Part shown: piece after piece, positions 1 through 5,202 of the stretch
How the letters are laid out: every line of letters begins with the position of its first letter
Position numbering within the stretch: position 1 is the first letter of the stretch
Assembly (NCBI GenBank): GCA_017853915.1
Contig: JAFMIS010000154.1
Coordinates: 1-6,212, forward strand
Length of the DNA: 6,212 nt
Reading direction: 5' to 3'
Source of the DNA: a bacterium
GTDB taxonomy: Bacteria > Bdellovibrionota_C > UBA2361 > OMII01
Translations under genes and position numbers: made by a program
The notes under the pieces: generated by a model
What the model was told of the DNA's origin: nothing
The model's database searches: none
The model's input: only the letters and a program-made list of their open reading frames with translations

Positions 1-155
1 GCCGTTTCCTCAACGTGCGTAAAATAAGGCTCGCCTGAGGCGCGAATCTGGCCGCTATGACACGAACTAGCGAAATCGTGCGCTTTCTTTAGAACTACAA
101 GGTCAGGATCTGGATGATACTTCTTGAGGGCCTCGGCTATCTGCTCGAAGGACAT
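1..155 (-). CDS. spoT: RelA/SpoT-family (p)ppGpp synthetase/hydrolase, N-terminal fragment (runs off left edge)
   Basis: I translated this directly from the minus strand. The first 51 codons read MSFEQIAEALKKYHPD, then a helix, then HSGQIRASGEPYFTHVEETA. This matches the start of long RelA/SpoT homologues, whose HD hydrolase domain opens with a pattern like H-x-GQ-x-R-x-SGEPY-x-x-H. His47 lines up with the first metal-binding histidine of the hydrolase site, which suggests (p)ppGpp hydrolysis is retained. The synthetase, TGS and ACT domains would lie beyond the edge, so I cannot tell SpoT from a single bifunctional Rel, and the symbol is a convention. ATG at 155 is preferred because GGTGAG lies 8 bases upstream; an in-frame GTG at 164 would overlap that site. 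The gene lies 48 bases after rpoZ on the same strand, so co-transcription is likely. One oddity is valine after His47, where proline is usual. Confidence 0.88.
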   Translation of the reverse strand, partial: MSFEQIAEALKKYHPDPDLVVLKKAHDFASSCHSGQIRASGEPYFTHVEET

Positions 156-163
156 AGTGGCCA

Positions 164-169
164 CTCACC
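164..169 (-). promoter_or_regulatory. Ribosome binding site of the RelA/SpoT-family gene
   Basis: The minus strand reads GGTGAG here, 8 bases before the ATG at 155. It is the best Shine-Dalgarno match in the 48-base gap after rpoZ. It favours ATG over the in-frame GTG at 164-162, which would sit inside the site itself. Confidence 0.55.
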
Positions 170-203
170 GCGTTGCAGTCGTAGTTTCCGTGAGAAAGTA
201 CCT

Positions 204-599
204 CTACTCCTCATCCTCATCATCATCACCGGCCGGAATCGGACCGGTCTTCATGAGAGACTCTCGAAGGAAATCGCTCGACCGAGTTTCATCACCATTC
301 GTGAACAGACCAGCGCCGATCTCGGGCTTACGCTCACGAGCGGCAAGCTCGGCAGCACGAGCTGCCTCAGCTTCTCTCGCGCGCTGCTCTTCATACGCCT
401 GAGCCTCCTCCGGAGTCATGAAGCGCACCTTGCCATCAGCGATCTCGCGCAAAGCGGTCACCACGGCCTTGTTGCGACGATCCGTGATCTGAGCCGTCGA
501 ACCTTGGAGAAGCTGCTTGGTTCTCTTTGAGGCCAATTGGACCAGGGCAAACCGGTTGTTCTCTTGTGTGAGGCAATCCTCTACAGTAATTCGTGCCAT
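204..599 (-). CDS. rpoZ: DNA-directed RNA polymerase omega subunit with extended acidic C-terminus
   Basis: Omega is the small RNA polymerase subunit that chaperones beta-prime and stabilises the core enzyme. Residues 1-60 match the family: MARITVEDCL, then NRFALVQLASKRTKQL, then NKAVVTALREIADGKV. The N-terminal MAR motif is the part that contributes to (p)ppGpp site 1 at the beta-prime/omega interface in E. coli. The protein has 131 residues, against about 70-90 in many bacteria. Residues 62-91 form a charged Ala/Glu/Arg-rich helix that could be a coiled coil. A flexible stretch follows, ending in AGDDDEDEE. The start at 599 has AAGGAG 6 bases upstream. The RelA/SpoT-family gene follows 48 bases downstream. 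The identity is clear from the core; the role of the tail is unknown. Confidence 0.95.
   Translation of the reverse strand: MARITVEDCLTQENNRFALVQLASKRTKQLLQGSTAQITDRRNKAVVTALREIADGKVRFMTPEEAQAYEEQRAREAEAARAAELAARERKPEIGAGLFTNGDETRSSDFLRESLMKTGPIPAGDDDEDEE
207..227 (-). repeat. Trinucleotide GAT/GAG tract encoding the acidic tail of omega
   Basis: Seven consecutive codons just before the rpoZ stop are GAT or GAG, giving DDDEDEE. At DNA level this is an imperfect triplet repeat with three GATs in a row. Such tracts can gain or lose units by slippage without shifting the frame, so tail length may vary between strains. That variation is inference. Confidence 0.7.
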
Positions 600-605
600 A
601 CCAAA

Positions 606-611
606 CTCCTT
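606..611 (-). promoter_or_regulatory. Ribosome binding site of rpoZ
   Basis: A strong AAGGAG lies on the minus strand, 6 bases before the ATG at 599. This fixes the rpoZ start and shows that this genome uses a standard Shine-Dalgarno sequence. Confidence 0.8.
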
Positions 612-626
612 CTATCTCTTCTCGCT

Positions 627-655
627 GGGCAATAAGCGACCGCCCTGCTTCGGGC
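627..655 (-). other. Possible alternative hairpins in the rpoZ leader
   Basis: In the rpoZ leader on the minus strand, GCCC and GGGC flank GAAGCA (642-655), giving a short hairpin. The same GGGC (plus 642-645) can instead pair with GCCC (plus 627-630), so the two structures exclude each other. Stems are only 4 base pairs, so this may be chance. On the plus strand the first hairpin is followed by TTTATT, but no gene lies upstream for it to terminate. Confidence 0.25.
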
Positions 656-694
656 TTTATTATCAGTTGTCGCGGGCGAGTACCTTTTCGGGTA

Positions 695-724
695 TTTAAA
701 GCCACAACCGCAAGAGCGTACCAA
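695..724 (-). promoter_or_regulatory. rpoZ: Candidate promoter for rpoZ
   Basis: On the minus strand TTGGTA (719-724) lies 18 bases before TTTAAA (695-700), a moderate match to sigma-70 -35 and -10 boxes. A second choice is TTTACA (738-743), 17 bases before TACGCT (715-720). Either would give a leader of about 85-110 bases. Both overlap the dyad at 713-732. Hexamer matches alone are weak evidence. Confidence 0.3.
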
Positions 725-732
725 ACCGCTCT
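713..732. promoter_or_regulatory. 20-base dyad, possible operator upstream of rpoZ
   Basis: AGAGCG and CGCTCT form a perfect 6-base inverted repeat separated by 8 bases, so the half-site centres are 14 bases apart. The dyad overlaps both candidate rpoZ promoters, which fits a dimeric regulator site. I do not recognise the motif as that of a known factor. It could also be chance or an RNA hairpin. Confidence 0.3.
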
Positions 733-751
733 AATGGTGTAAACCTCTGAG

Positions 752-763
752 AACTCACGAGTT
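752..763. promoter_or_regulatory. Short dyad AACTC-AC-GAGTT next to a plus-strand -35 box
   Basis: A perfect 5-base inverted repeat with a 2-base centre ends one base before the TTGCAA hexamer at 765-770. Its position next to a promoter-like sequence makes an operator possible. It is too short to stand alone. Confidence 0.2.
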
Positions 764-764
764 A

Positions 765-793
765 TTGCAACCCCTCGGCGAAGCGATCATACT
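765..793 (+). promoter_or_regulatory. Candidate sigma-70 promoter on the plus strand
   Basis: TTGCAA (765-770) and CATACT (788-793) each match the consensus at four of six positions and are exactly 17 bases apart. Transcription would start near 800. It could drive the unknown gene at 1082 with a leader of about 280 bases, or a short RNA ending near 856. Confidence 0.25.
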
Positions 794-835
794 GACCGAG
801 CTCACACTAAAAAACCTCATATTATCAATTCGTTA

Positions 836-857
836 GTCCATCTGCTGGATCTTTTTC
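836..857 (+). terminator. Weak terminator-like hairpin
   Basis: TCCA and TGGA flank TCTGC, with a possible extra G-T pair, and CTTTTTC follows at once. The layout is that of an intrinsic terminator, but the stem has only 4-5 pairs and little GC, so it would be weak. No gene lies upstream on this strand. It would make sense only if a short RNA starts near 800. Confidence 0.2.
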
Positions 858-971
858 ACGCCCCAATATTTGAAACAAGCTAAGAACTCCATAGGGTTGC
901 TGCAAAGAGAGCTCAACTCCCCTGCCACAATAACCCGCTACGAGACGTTTTATTAGACTAGCGATCTGCCC

Positions 972-980
972 TGTTATAAA
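972..980 (+). promoter_or_regulatory. Candidate extended -10 promoter for the unknown gene
   Basis: TGTTATAAA fits the extended -10 pattern TG-N-TATAAT with one mismatch. Extended -10 promoters can work with a poor -35 box, and the -35 here is poor (TTAGAC at 953-958, 16 bases upstream). Transcription would begin near 986-988, giving a leader of about 95 bases for the gene at 1082. Confidence 0.35.
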
Positions 981-985
981 TTTGA

Positions 986-1020
986 GAGGCTGTCAGTTTC
1001 ACGTATCATTGGAAAGCCTC
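986..1020 (+). other. Inverted repeat in the leader of the unknown gene
   Basis: GAGGCT (986-991) and AGCCTC (1015-1020) are perfect complements 23 bases apart. If transcription starts at the extended -10 box, this would fold at the very 5' end of the message. The 8-base palindrome GAGTACTC follows at 1024-1031. Stability is modest because of the long loop. Confidence 0.3.
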
Positions 1021-1058
1021 CTGGAGTACTCGTACACGCCTATGCTGTTGCCAACGCT

Positions 1059-1070
1059 GCGAGAGCTCGC
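1059..1070 (+). other. Short dyad just before the unknown gene's start codon
   Basis: GCGAG-AG-CTCGC is a perfect 5-base inverted repeat with a 2-base centre, ending 11 bases before the ATG at 1082. It occupies the place where a ribosome binding site would be expected. As RNA the loop would open to at least four bases. It might affect translation start, but this is inference. Confidence 0.25.
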
Positions 1071-1081
1071 TGCACGATCGT

Positions 1082-1720
1082 ATGGATATTAAGATGCACG
1101 GCACAACTCACCACACTGGTCACCACACTGGGGCGACACCGCCGAAGCACGCGCCGCTCGAAGGCGGTGATATTCCAGATCCCCACGTCATGGAGAGTCT
1201 TCGCACCTCCGCTCCAGATCATCTGAGAAATCTCGTAACTCCTGATATATCGGGGCTCTTATCAGGGCTCGATGCTCAAGAAAGGCTGAGACTGCAGACA
1301 AACCTTCGAGGAGTCGCGGGAGCGATTGAATCGTTCGCCGGCGAGTTGGATACGCGTGTTATTCCAACTCTCGAGGGTCTCGCTCAGGATCCAACCAAGA
1401 GGCCCTCCTCTAATCTCCTCGGGGAGCTCAAGGCAACTATCCGAGCAGCATTCGTGATCCTTGAACAACAGCTGCAGCCATTTATTGAGCTCGGATTTGT
1501 CCCGCTCGTTGAGTATCTTCGAGACGTGGACGTAAGCTTACGTGAGAGCTCTGAAGCGCTCGCGACTATAGATCCCCTTACCTCCCCACACGCGGTCGCC
1601 TCTGCGTTAACCAAAGCGTCCTACGCCCTACGACGAGGTCTCTCTCACGACACTGAGTGTATAACGCCGAATATTCGACAGCTGCTCCAAAGCTTAGAAC
1701 AGCCACCTCTGGCTAGCTAG
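1082..1720 (+). CDS. Hypothetical soluble helical protein with histidine-rich N-terminus
   Basis: I do not recognise this 212-residue protein. Residues 1-25 are disordered-looking and histidine-rich (six His, with pairs at 10-11 and 14-15), then proline-containing to about residue 34. Residues 36-210 read as successive amphipathic helices rich in Leu, Ala, Ser and Glu, for example LLSGLDAQERLRLQTNL, then a segment around AAFVILEQQLQPFIELGF, then SYALRRGL. There is no signal peptide, no long membrane segment, and one cysteine (193). The helical C-terminal part may be a bundle. ATG at 1082 is the first usable start after an in-frame TGA at 983; Met5 and Met37 are alternatives. No good Shine-Dalgarno site precedes any of them. 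The gene is divergent from rpoZ and convergent with carB. Its length and natural composition support coding, but the start is uncertain. Confidence 0.62.
   Translation: MDIKMHGTTHHTGHHTGATPPKHAPLEGGDIPDPHVMESLRTSAPDHLRNLVTPDISGLLSGLDAQERLRLQTNLRGVAGAIESFAGELDTRVIPTLEGLAQDPTKRPSSNLLGELKATIRAAFVILEQQLQPFIELGFVPLVEYLRDVDVSLRESSEALATIDPLTSPHAVASALTKASYALRRGLSHDTECITPNIRQLLQSLEQPPLAS
1108..1131 (+). repeat. Perfect tandem duplication of a 12-base unit
   Basis: TCACCACACTGG occurs twice back to back inside the unknown gene. It encodes two HHTG units at residues 10-17. Twelve is a multiple of three, so the duplication keeps the frame, as expected of a slippage event tolerated in a coding region. 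Confidence 0.85.
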
Positions 1721-1727
1721 TCAATGT

Positions 1728-1756
1728 GGTGCATCAGTCGCACCCGAATAATTTTT
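1728..1756 (+). terminator. Possible weak terminator after the unknown gene
   Basis: GGTGC (1728-1732) and GCACC (1740-1744) form a perfect 5-base stem with a 7-base loop, 7 bases after the TAG stop. A run of five T follows at 1752-1756. The gap between stem and T-run is longer than in a typical intrinsic terminator, so efficiency is doubtful. Confidence 0.3.
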
Positions 1757-1772
1757 CTCATGAAATGATTCG
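1745..1772. terminator. AT-rich imperfect hairpin between convergent genes
   Basis: The 28 bases run from CGAAT to ATTCG. They pair over 5 bases, skip one mismatch, then pair over 4-5 more around a short loop. The hairpin follows on from the previous stem and includes its T-run. Lying between convergent genes, it could help stop transcripts from either side, but the stem is AT-rich. Confidence 0.25.
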
Positions 1773-1787
1773 AATAGCACCGATACG

Positions 1788-1801
1788 GTCGCGCAAGCGA
1801 C
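1788..1801. other. GC-rich hairpin with a GCAA tetraloop
   Basis: GTCGC and GCGAC flank GCAA. On the plus-strand RNA this is a 5-pair stem closed by a GNRA-type tetraloop, a stable arrangement. No T-run follows directly, so it is not a classical terminator. It could protect the 3' end of the plus-strand message. Confidence 0.3.
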
Positions 1802-1837
1802 GCGAAGTACCCGCAAATTTTCACGCTGCCAGAGCTG

Positions 1838-1875
1838 GAGGCGCCTCATGCACGACCACCGACGACCATGCATGA
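1838..1875. repeat. Palindrome and inverted repeat in the carB 3' region
   Basis: A perfect 10-base palindrome, GAGGCGCCTC (1838-1847), overlaps the left arm of a 7-base inverted repeat, TCATGCA (1846-1852) with TGCATGA (1869-1875). The 16-base loop holds two copies of CGACCA (1853-1858 and 1863-1868). Another TCATGC lies at 1886-1891. This lies 59-96 bases beyond the carB stop and may be part of its 3' end. I do not recognise the element. Confidence 0.4.
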
Positions 1876-1933
1876 CTAACCATAATCATGCGCTTGCTAC
1901 TACAACCTCATCATTATTTCATCAAAGCGCGAT

Positions 1934-4900
1934 TCAGGACACGAGCCCAAGGTGATCTTGAAGCGCCCGTACCGAAAGATATTTACCGTTCTGAACTAGC
2001 TCAAGAGCCTCAGCCATCGCCCGGGCCGCCGCGATAGTCGTATAGGTAGGCACCCTCAGCTCATTAGCGACAAGCCTGATCGACTTAGAATCCATAACAG
2101 GCGCCCATCCCTCCGGCGTATTAATCACCAGCTCAATCTCGCCGGCTCCTAGACTATCCACGATATGCGGAGACCCCTCACGGACCTTGTTCACTACCTG
2201 GACGTTGCATCCCTGGCCGGTCAGGAACTCAGCGGTCCCTCGTGTCGCCATGAGCGAGAACCCAAGCTTTTCAAGTCGACGCACTATAGATATCAACTCT
2301 TCCTTGTCGCTATCTTTAACACTCAAGAATGCGGTTCCACTCCTGGGCAACGCGATATTCGCCGCAAACTGACTCTTGGCGAAGGCTCCCGCGAAGTTCT
2401 CATGAATACCCATGACCTCTCCCGTTGACTTCATCTCGGGCCCTAGGATCGTATCGACCCCCGGAAACTTGGAGAACGGGAACACACATGCCTTGACCGA
2501 AACATATCCGCGCGGCTCAACCTCACGCACCCCTATCTCTCGCAAGCTTTTGCCAGCCATAATGCGGCTCGCGACCTTAGCCCACGGGACGCCAGTGGCC
2601 TTGCTAACAAACGGCACCGTGCGCGAAGCGCGAGGATTTACCTCAAGGATAAAAACCTCCCCGGACGCGGGCACCGCGAACTGAATATTCATCAAGCCCA
2701 CGACCCCCAATTCCTTCGCCAGCACATGCGCCTGTCGACGGAGTTCTGATACCACTTGTGACGACAGCGTCTGGGGTGGAAGGCAGCATGAACTATCGCC
2801 AGAGTGAATTCCCGCCGGCTCAATATGCTCCATCACTCCAGCGATCAAGACCTCTTTGCCATCGCTGACCGTGTCCACATCAACTTCAATCGCGCCATCA
2901 AGGAATCGATCAAGCAAAACGGGCCTATCGTGTGATACCTCAACACCCTCCCGCATATAATTCACAACCTCCTCCTCCGTGTAGATAACGCGCATAGCGC
3001 GTCCTCCTAACACAAACGAGGGTCGGATCATGAGGGGGAAACCTATGGAACGCGCCGCTTTCACAGCCTCATCAGTTGAGCGGGCAGTGGCGAATGGCGG
3101 CTGCTTCAAACCAAGCCGCGCGACCAGCGAGGAGAATCGCTCTCGGTCCTCCGCGATATCTATAGACTCAACCGAGGTGCCAATCACCGGCACTCCAAGC
3201 GCCGCCAACTCCCCCGAGATTCTGAGCGGCGTCTGCCCGCCGAATTGAACAATTACTCCAAAAGGATTCTCGCGCTCAACGACCGCCATCACTGATTCAA
3301 CCGTCAACGGCTCAAAGTAAAGACGATCACTCGTATCGTAATCCGTGGATACGGTCTCGGGATTGCAATTTATCATTATGGTCTCGAATCCATCCGCTCG
3401 TAGCGCCATCGAGGCGTGAACACAGCAGTAATCAAATTCGATACCCTGGCCAATTCGATTCGGCCCCGCTCCAAGAATAACGATCTTCTTCCTATCCGTT
3501 GGCGGAGCTTCAGAACCCCCATCGTATGTGGAGTACAGATATGGTGTGAAAGCCTCAAACTCAGCCGCGCAAGTATCCACTGATTTAAAGGATGGCTTAA
3601 TACCGAAGCTCTTTCGCCGAGTCCGAACATCGATCTCCCGCGACCCGGTCAGCGCGGCGATTCTTCGGTCCGTGAAGCCCATTTTTTTAAGCGACAGTAA
3701 AAGGTCCGCGTCAATTGAGTTGATCTTTTGATCTCGAAGAGCTTCCTCCTGTTCGATAATCTCTTGGATCTGGCCCAAGAACCACGGATCTATCTTAGTG
3801 GCGTTGAAGAGCTCGCGAATTGAAAAGCCAGCTCGGAGCGCCTCTCCCACAAGCCACAATCGAGTGGCCGAGGGCATGGAACATCGCTCCAGCAACTCGC
3901 TCTTCCCCAAATCTCGGGCCAGGCTGGCACCATCAAACCCGTGCGACCCGGTCTCCATGGATGACATCGCTTTCTGGAGCGCCTCCTGAAAGGTCCGACC
4001 GAACGAGAGCACCTCGCCTACCGACTTCATCTGAGTTCCCAAAGAACGATCAGCCAAAGGGAATTTCTCGAAATTAAATCGGGGAATCTTTACCACAACA
4101 TAATCAATCGAGGGCTCAAAACACGCCGGCGTCTCCTTGGTGATATCATTTCGAATCTCGTCAAGCGAATATCCCACCGCGAGCTTCGCCGCGATCTTAG
4201 CGATCGGAAACCCCGTGGCTTTTGAGGCCAACGCTGAACTTCGCGAAACGCGCGGGTTCATCTCAATGACGATGATGCGACCATTTGTGGGATTCAGCGC
4301 GAATTGCACATTCGATCCGCCAGTATCCACCCCGATCCGTCGGATAACTTTAATCGCGGCGTCGCGGAGCAGCTGGTACTCCTTATCGGTCAACGTTTGT
4401 ATCGGAGCTACCGTAATAGAGTCTCCGGTATGGACTCCCATCGGATCAAGATTTTCGATACCACAGATAATAACGACATTATCTTTCAGATCGCGCATAA
4501 CCTCGAGCTCGATCTCTTTCCACCCGAGCAGCGACTCCTCAATCAGAACTTCGTGATTTGGGCTGGCCGCGAGCGCAATTGAAACTTTTCGATGGAGTTC
4601 CTCGGGCGAGTACACGATCCCTCCTCCCGTACCCCCTAGTGTACGTGAGGGTCGCAGAACCATCGGATATCCGAGATAGGTTGCCGCCTCTTCTGCGTCT
4701 TTTAAGGATGTCACAATGCGCGAACGGGCGGATTCTAATCCGATTTCATCCATCGCCCGTCGAAACAGCTCTCGATCTTCGGCTGTCTTGATTGCGTCTA
4801 CCTTGGCCCCGATTAACTCACAACCATACTTCTCAAAGACGCCCCGCTCCGCTAACTCAAGCGCAGTATTGAGAGCTGTCTGCCCACCCATCGTGGGCAA

Positions 4901-5158
4901 AACCGCGTCAGGACGCTCGATGCGAATAATCTCCTCCACAAAATCCGCAGTTATCGGCTCAATATAAGTCCGATCAGCGAATTCAGGGTCCGTCATGATG
5001 GTGGCCGGATTCGAGTTAACGAGAATTACCTTATACCCCTCCTGCTTAAGGGCCTTAATCGCTTGCGTACCGGAGTAGTCAAATTCGCAGGCTTGCCCGA
5101 TGACGATCGGACCTGAACCAATCAGAAGAATAGATCGGATATCATTTCTCTTTGGCAT
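1934..5158 (-). CDS. carB: Carbamoyl-phosphate synthase large subunit
   Basis: CarB makes carbamoyl phosphate from bicarbonate, two ATP and ammonia channelled from CarA, in the cytoplasm, for pyrimidine and arginine synthesis. The 1074 residues match the E. coli length of 1073. The N-terminal synthetase half (about 1-400) has Arg129, Arg169, His243, Glu299 and Asn301 at E. coli positions, with EMNPRVSRSSALASKATG. An oligomerisation segment (about 400-550) follows. The second synthetase half starts near ILGAGPNRIGQGIEFDY and holds EVNPRASR with Glu839 and Asn841. The C-terminal regulatory domain (about 935-1074) keeps Lys952, Thr972, Thr975, Lys991 and Asn1013, equivalents of the E. coli nucleotide/ornithine site two residues higher, so UMP/IMP/ornithine control is plausible. 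The ATG at 5158 has AGGTG 8 bases upstream. It follows carA by 44 bases. No frameshift or missing key residue was seen. Confidence 0.98.
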   Translation of the reverse strand: MPKRNDIRSILLIGSGPIVIGQACEFDYSGTQAIKALKQEGYKVILVNSNPATIMTDPEFADRTYIEPITADFVEEIIRIERPDAVLPTMGGQTALNTALELAERGVFEKYGCELIGAKVDAIKTAEDRELFRRAMDEIGLESARSRIVTSLKDAEEAATYLGYPMVLRPSRTLGGTGGGIVYSPEELHRKVSIALAASPNHEVLIEESLLGWKEIELEVMRDLKDNVVIICGIENLDPMGVHTGDSITVAPIQTLTDKEYQLLRDAAIKVIRRIGVDTGGSNVQFALNPTNGRIIVIEMNPRVSRSSALASKATGFPIAKIAAKLAVGYSLDEIRNDITKETPACFEPSIDYVVVKIPRFNFEKFPLADRSLGTQMKSVGEVLSFGRTFQEALQKAMSSMETGSHGFDGASLARDLGKSELLERCSMPSATRLWLVGEALRAGFSIRELFNATKIDPWFLGQIQEIIEQEEALRDQKINSIDADLLLSLKKMGFTDRRIAALTGSREIDVRTRRKSFGIKPSFKSVDTCAAEFEAFTPYLYSTYDGGSEAPPTDRKKIVILGAGPNRIGQGIEFDYCCVHASMALRADGFETIMINCNPETVSTDYDTSDRLYFEPLTVESVMAVVERENPFGVIVQFGGQTPLRISGELAALGVPVIGTSVESIDIAEDRERFSSLVARLGLKQPPFATARSTDEAVKAARSIGFPLMIRPSFVLGGRAMRVIYTEEEVVNYMREGVEVSHDRPVLLDRFLDGAIEVDVDTVSDGKEVLIAGVMEHIEPAGIHSGDSSCCLPPQTLSSQVVSELRRQAHVLAKELGVVGLMNIQFAVPASGEVFILEVNPRASRTVPFVSKATGVPWAKVASRIMAGKSLREIGVREVEPRGYVSVKACVFPFSKFPGVDTILGPEMKSTGEVMGIHENFAGAFAKSQFAANIALPRSGTAFLSVKDSDKEELISIVRRLEKLGFSLMATRGTAEFLTGQGCNVQVVNKVREGSPHIVDSLGAGEIELVINTPEGWAPVMDSKSIRLVANELRVPTYTTIAAARAMAEALELVQNGKYLSVRALQDHLGLVS

Positions 5159-5166
5159 ACGTCGTG

Positions 5167-5171
5167 CACCT
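5167..5171 (-). promoter_or_regulatory. carB: Ribosome binding site of carB
   Basis: AGGTG lies on the minus strand, 8 bases before the carB ATG, inside the 44-base carA-carB gap. Nearby upstream ATG and GTG codons are out of frame with carB, so the start at 5158 stands. The gap shows no terminator, in line with one carAB transcript. Confidence 0.6.
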
Positions 5172-5202
5172 ATCTGTTACTCATTATCCCGGGACCTCAT
5201 GA

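Larger units (their letters stand above)
600..1081. other. 482-base intergenic region between divergent rpoZ and the unknown plus-strand gene
   Basis: I found no convincing coding region on either strand. Minus-strand frames here only extend into rpoZ out of frame and have no family resemblance. I also found no tRNA-like arms. The region must hold the promoters for both divergent transcripts. It contains several short perfect dyads (642-655, 713-732, 752-763, 986-1020, 1059-1070) and promoter-like hexamers on both strands, listed separately. For only two small flanking genes it is unusually long, leaving room for a small RNA. Confidence 0.7.

Noticed and set aside
114..530. Plus-strand open frame of 138 codons opposite rpoZ and the start of the RelA/SpoT-family gene
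   Set aside because: It is fully antisense to two well-supported genes. Its Arg/Ser/Leu-rich composition is typical of a shadow frame.
436..705. Minus-strand open frame of 89 codons overlapping the start of rpoZ in another frame
   Set aside because: It runs through the rpoZ binding site and into rpoZ out of frame, with no family resemblance. The rpoZ frame is certain.
751..764. LexA-type SOS box around the GAAC/GTTA dyad
   Set aside because: The spacing and flanking bases do not fit the known Gram-positive GAAC-N4-GTTC box or the E. coli CTG-N10-CAG box.
700..1081. tRNA or other known structural RNA in the long gap
   Set aside because: No T-arm-like GGTTCGAATCC block, no acceptor pairing and no CCA-ended cloverleaf was found on either strand by eye.
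1042..1092. A 16-codon frame (MLLPTLRELAARSYGY) overlapping the start of the unknown gene, possible leader peptide
   Set aside because: No Shine-Dalgarno site at a workable distance: the nearest GGAG is about 15 bases upstream. Such a short frame is expected by chance.
1721..1933. Remnant of a mobile element between the convergent genes
   Set aside because: The inverted repeats are short and internal. There is no transposase fragment or target-site duplication, and both flanking genes are intact.
4137..4556. Plus-strand open frame of 139 codons inside carB
   Set aside because: It is antisense to the most conserved part of carB. Third-position bias of the real gene explains it. Other plus-strand frames in 2165-4967 are rejected for the same reason.
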